A stretch of DNA of 64,000 bases from Polaromonas eurypsychrophila (GTDB lineage Bacteria > Pseudomonadota > Gammaproteobacteria > Burkholderiales > Burkholderiaceae_C), in assembly GCF_014641715.1 (NCBI RefSeq), contig NZ_BMIG01000001.1:62001-126000 (forward strand), in the 5' to 3' direction. The translations under genes were made by a program, and so were the position numbers. Of the stretch, positions 63,043 through 64,000 are shown piece by piece. Positions within the stretch are counted from its first letter, which is position 1; the number at the start of each line of letters is the position of its first letter. The notes beneath the pieces are model-generated. The model worked only from the letters and a program-made list of their open reading frames with translations, searched no databases and was not told the origin of the DNA.

Positions 63043-63957
63043 ATGCTGCTTCGCGTCAATATCTTTAACACATCAAGCAACCTGCCGCTGCTGGCCGCTA
63101 TCGCCAATGGCTACTTTGCGCAGCGCGAGCTGGTGATTGAGTTGCAGACCACGCCCAATTCGGACCAACAGCGCGCCGGACTGGCTGAAGGAAGGTTCGA
63201 GATAGCGCACGCGGCGGTGGACAACGCAGTAGCCATGATCGAGGCAGGCAAGGACGTGGTCATCGTCTGCGGTGGGGACGCTGGCATGAATGAGTTCATG
63301 GTGCGCGCCGAGATTGATTGCATGGCCGACCTGCGCGGCAAACTGCTTGCGGTGGATGCGCCCCATACCGCGTATGCGCTGGCCGCCAAGAAGATCCTCA
63401 AAAATCATGGACTGCTGGAGGGCCGTGACTACGACGTGAAGTTGGCCGGCGGGACTGGACCGCGCTCCGCAGCGATGGTGGCGGATGCGCAACTGGCGGC
63501 TGGCATGATTAACCCGCCCTTTTCATTTCTGGTACGCGAAAAGGGCCTGAAGAGCCTGGGCAGCCAGTTCAGCCTGCTGGGCCCTTACCAGGCAACCGGC
63601 GCGTTTGTTATGCGACCATGGGCTCGGGACAATGCGGACGCTTTGATCCGTTATCTCACGGCCTACGTCGAAGGACAGCGCCATGTGATGAACCCGTCCA
63701 ATCGCGACGCCACGGTCGCCTTGTTGGTCCGCAGTTTCAAACTGTCTCCCGAGGTGGCGGCTGGTACTTATGAGGCGCTGGTTGCACCGGGCTCCGGTCT
63801 GGCGCCCGATGCGGGTTTCAGTGGGGAGGGATTTGAGAGCGTGCTGGCGATACGTGCGGAGATGGAAGGCCCGACGGGGAGTGTGCCACCAGCATCCGGG
63901 AGATACCTGGACTTCTCTTTTTACGAACGCGCCTTTGCGGCAGCGCGCATGACTTGA
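63043..63957 (+). CDS. NMT1/THI5-like (ABC substrate-binding fold) protein without signal peptide
   Basis: 304 residues, ATG at 63043 with CGAGGAG at good spacing. The periplasmic-binding-protein type 2 fold begins at once, RVNIFNTSSNLPLLAAIANG YFAQRELVIELQTTPNSD, and continues RFEIAHAAVDNAVAMIEAGK, DLRGKLLAVDAPHTAYALAA and AAMVADAQLAAGMINPPFSF. There is no leader peptide, so either it acts in the cytosol or the annotated start misses an exported form; no upstream in-frame start adds a hydrophobic segment. It lacks the CCCFC motif of yeast Thi5. Ligand unknown. 148 bp after the TctC gene. Confidence 0.8.
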   Translation: MLLRVNIFNTSSNLPLLAAIANGYFAQRELVIELQTTPNSDQQRAGLAEGRFEIAHAAVDNAVAMIEAGKDVVIVCGGDAGMNEFMVRAEIDCMADLRGKLLAVDAPHTAYALAAKKILKNHGLLEGRDYDVKLAGGTGPRSAAMVADAQLAAGMINPPFSFLVREKGLKSLGSQFSLLGPYQATGAFVMRPWARDNADALIRYLTAYVEGQRHVMNPSNRDATVALLVRSFKLSPEVAAGTYEALVAPGSGLAPDAGFSGEGFESVLAIRAEMEGPTGSVPPASGRYLDFSFYERAFAAARMT

Positions 63958-64000
63958 ATATAAAAATGGAGCACGCCAAGAATCATCCCCAGCGACTGCC

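Noticed and set aside
63043-63957. Thi5-type HMP-phosphate synthase
   Set aside because: The protein has no CCCFC iron-binding motif, which yeast Thi5 enzymes need, so synthesis of the pyrimidine is not supported.

Overview
The window reads as chromosomal DNA of a betaproteobacterium of the order Burkholderiales, most likely family Comamonadaceae (Polaromonas/Rhodoferax/Acidovorax-like). The grounds are the high G+C coding DNA, the ftsK-lolA-rarA order, several Bug/TctC-type receptors, LivHMGF, the beta-ketoadipate genes, and dispersed intergenic repeats of a type I associate with that family. This placement rests on content only; no search was run.

Layout. 1-9.9 kb: a partial homodimeric 2-oxoacid dehydrogenase E1 facing an Lrp/AsnC regulator, a 7TM protein with a degenerate GGDEF domain, two propeller-type secreted or cytosolic proteins, release factor 3 and an RsmB-like rRNA methyltransferase. 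10-18.7 kb: a fatty-acid desaturase, rpmB-rpmG, trxB, a Crp/Fnr regulator and ftsK-lolA-rarA. 19-24 kb: livHMGF and an orphan TctC receptor. 24-32.8 kb: a ferredoxin-flavin reductase, an epimerase, an HtrA-like pseudoprotease, an amidase, a Bcr/CflA pump, tRNA-Leu(CAA), cysM, a Nudix hydrolase and an alpha/beta hydrolase-fold protein.

33.0-39.1 kb is the most interesting part. A clear TPP riboswitch precedes a tightly overlapping operon: LuxE-like acyl-protein synthetase, LuxC-like acyl-CoA reductase, ABC ATPase, permease and NMT1/THI5-type binding protein, followed by a short-chain dehydrogenase. The enzymes together can in principle turn a carboxylic acid into an aldehyde and then an alcohol at the cost of ATP and NAD(P)H. 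Since the operon is controlled by thiamine pyrophosphate and carries a ThiXYZ-type importer, I propose salvage of a carboxylated thiamine breakdown product (thiazole- or pyrimidine-side acid, or thiamine acetic acid).

40-48.7 kb: a type I restriction-modification locus (hsdM, a PDDEXK nuclease of the DUF1016 type, hsdS, hsdR) with two toxin-antitoxin modules between hsdS and hsdR, next to tRNA-Arg(CCT). 49-54 kb: a MoxR/VWA operon, a dihaem cytochrome c and small conserved genes. 54-57.6 kb: an IclR regulator divergent from pcaIJF, the last steps of the beta-ketoadipate pathway. 57.6-64 kb: two glutathione transferases, a beta-hydroxyacid dehydrogenase, an amidohydrolase, a TctC receptor and a leaderless THI5-type protein.

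At least two dispersed repeat families run through the window. Both tend to start directly after stop codons: family A (about 95 or 185 bp) and family B (about 55-65 bp, ending in a GCTATnnAAAnnATAGC motif). Family B has also entered coding sequence, forming the C-terminus of HsdS and matching in-frame segments in rarA and a DUF1841 gene.
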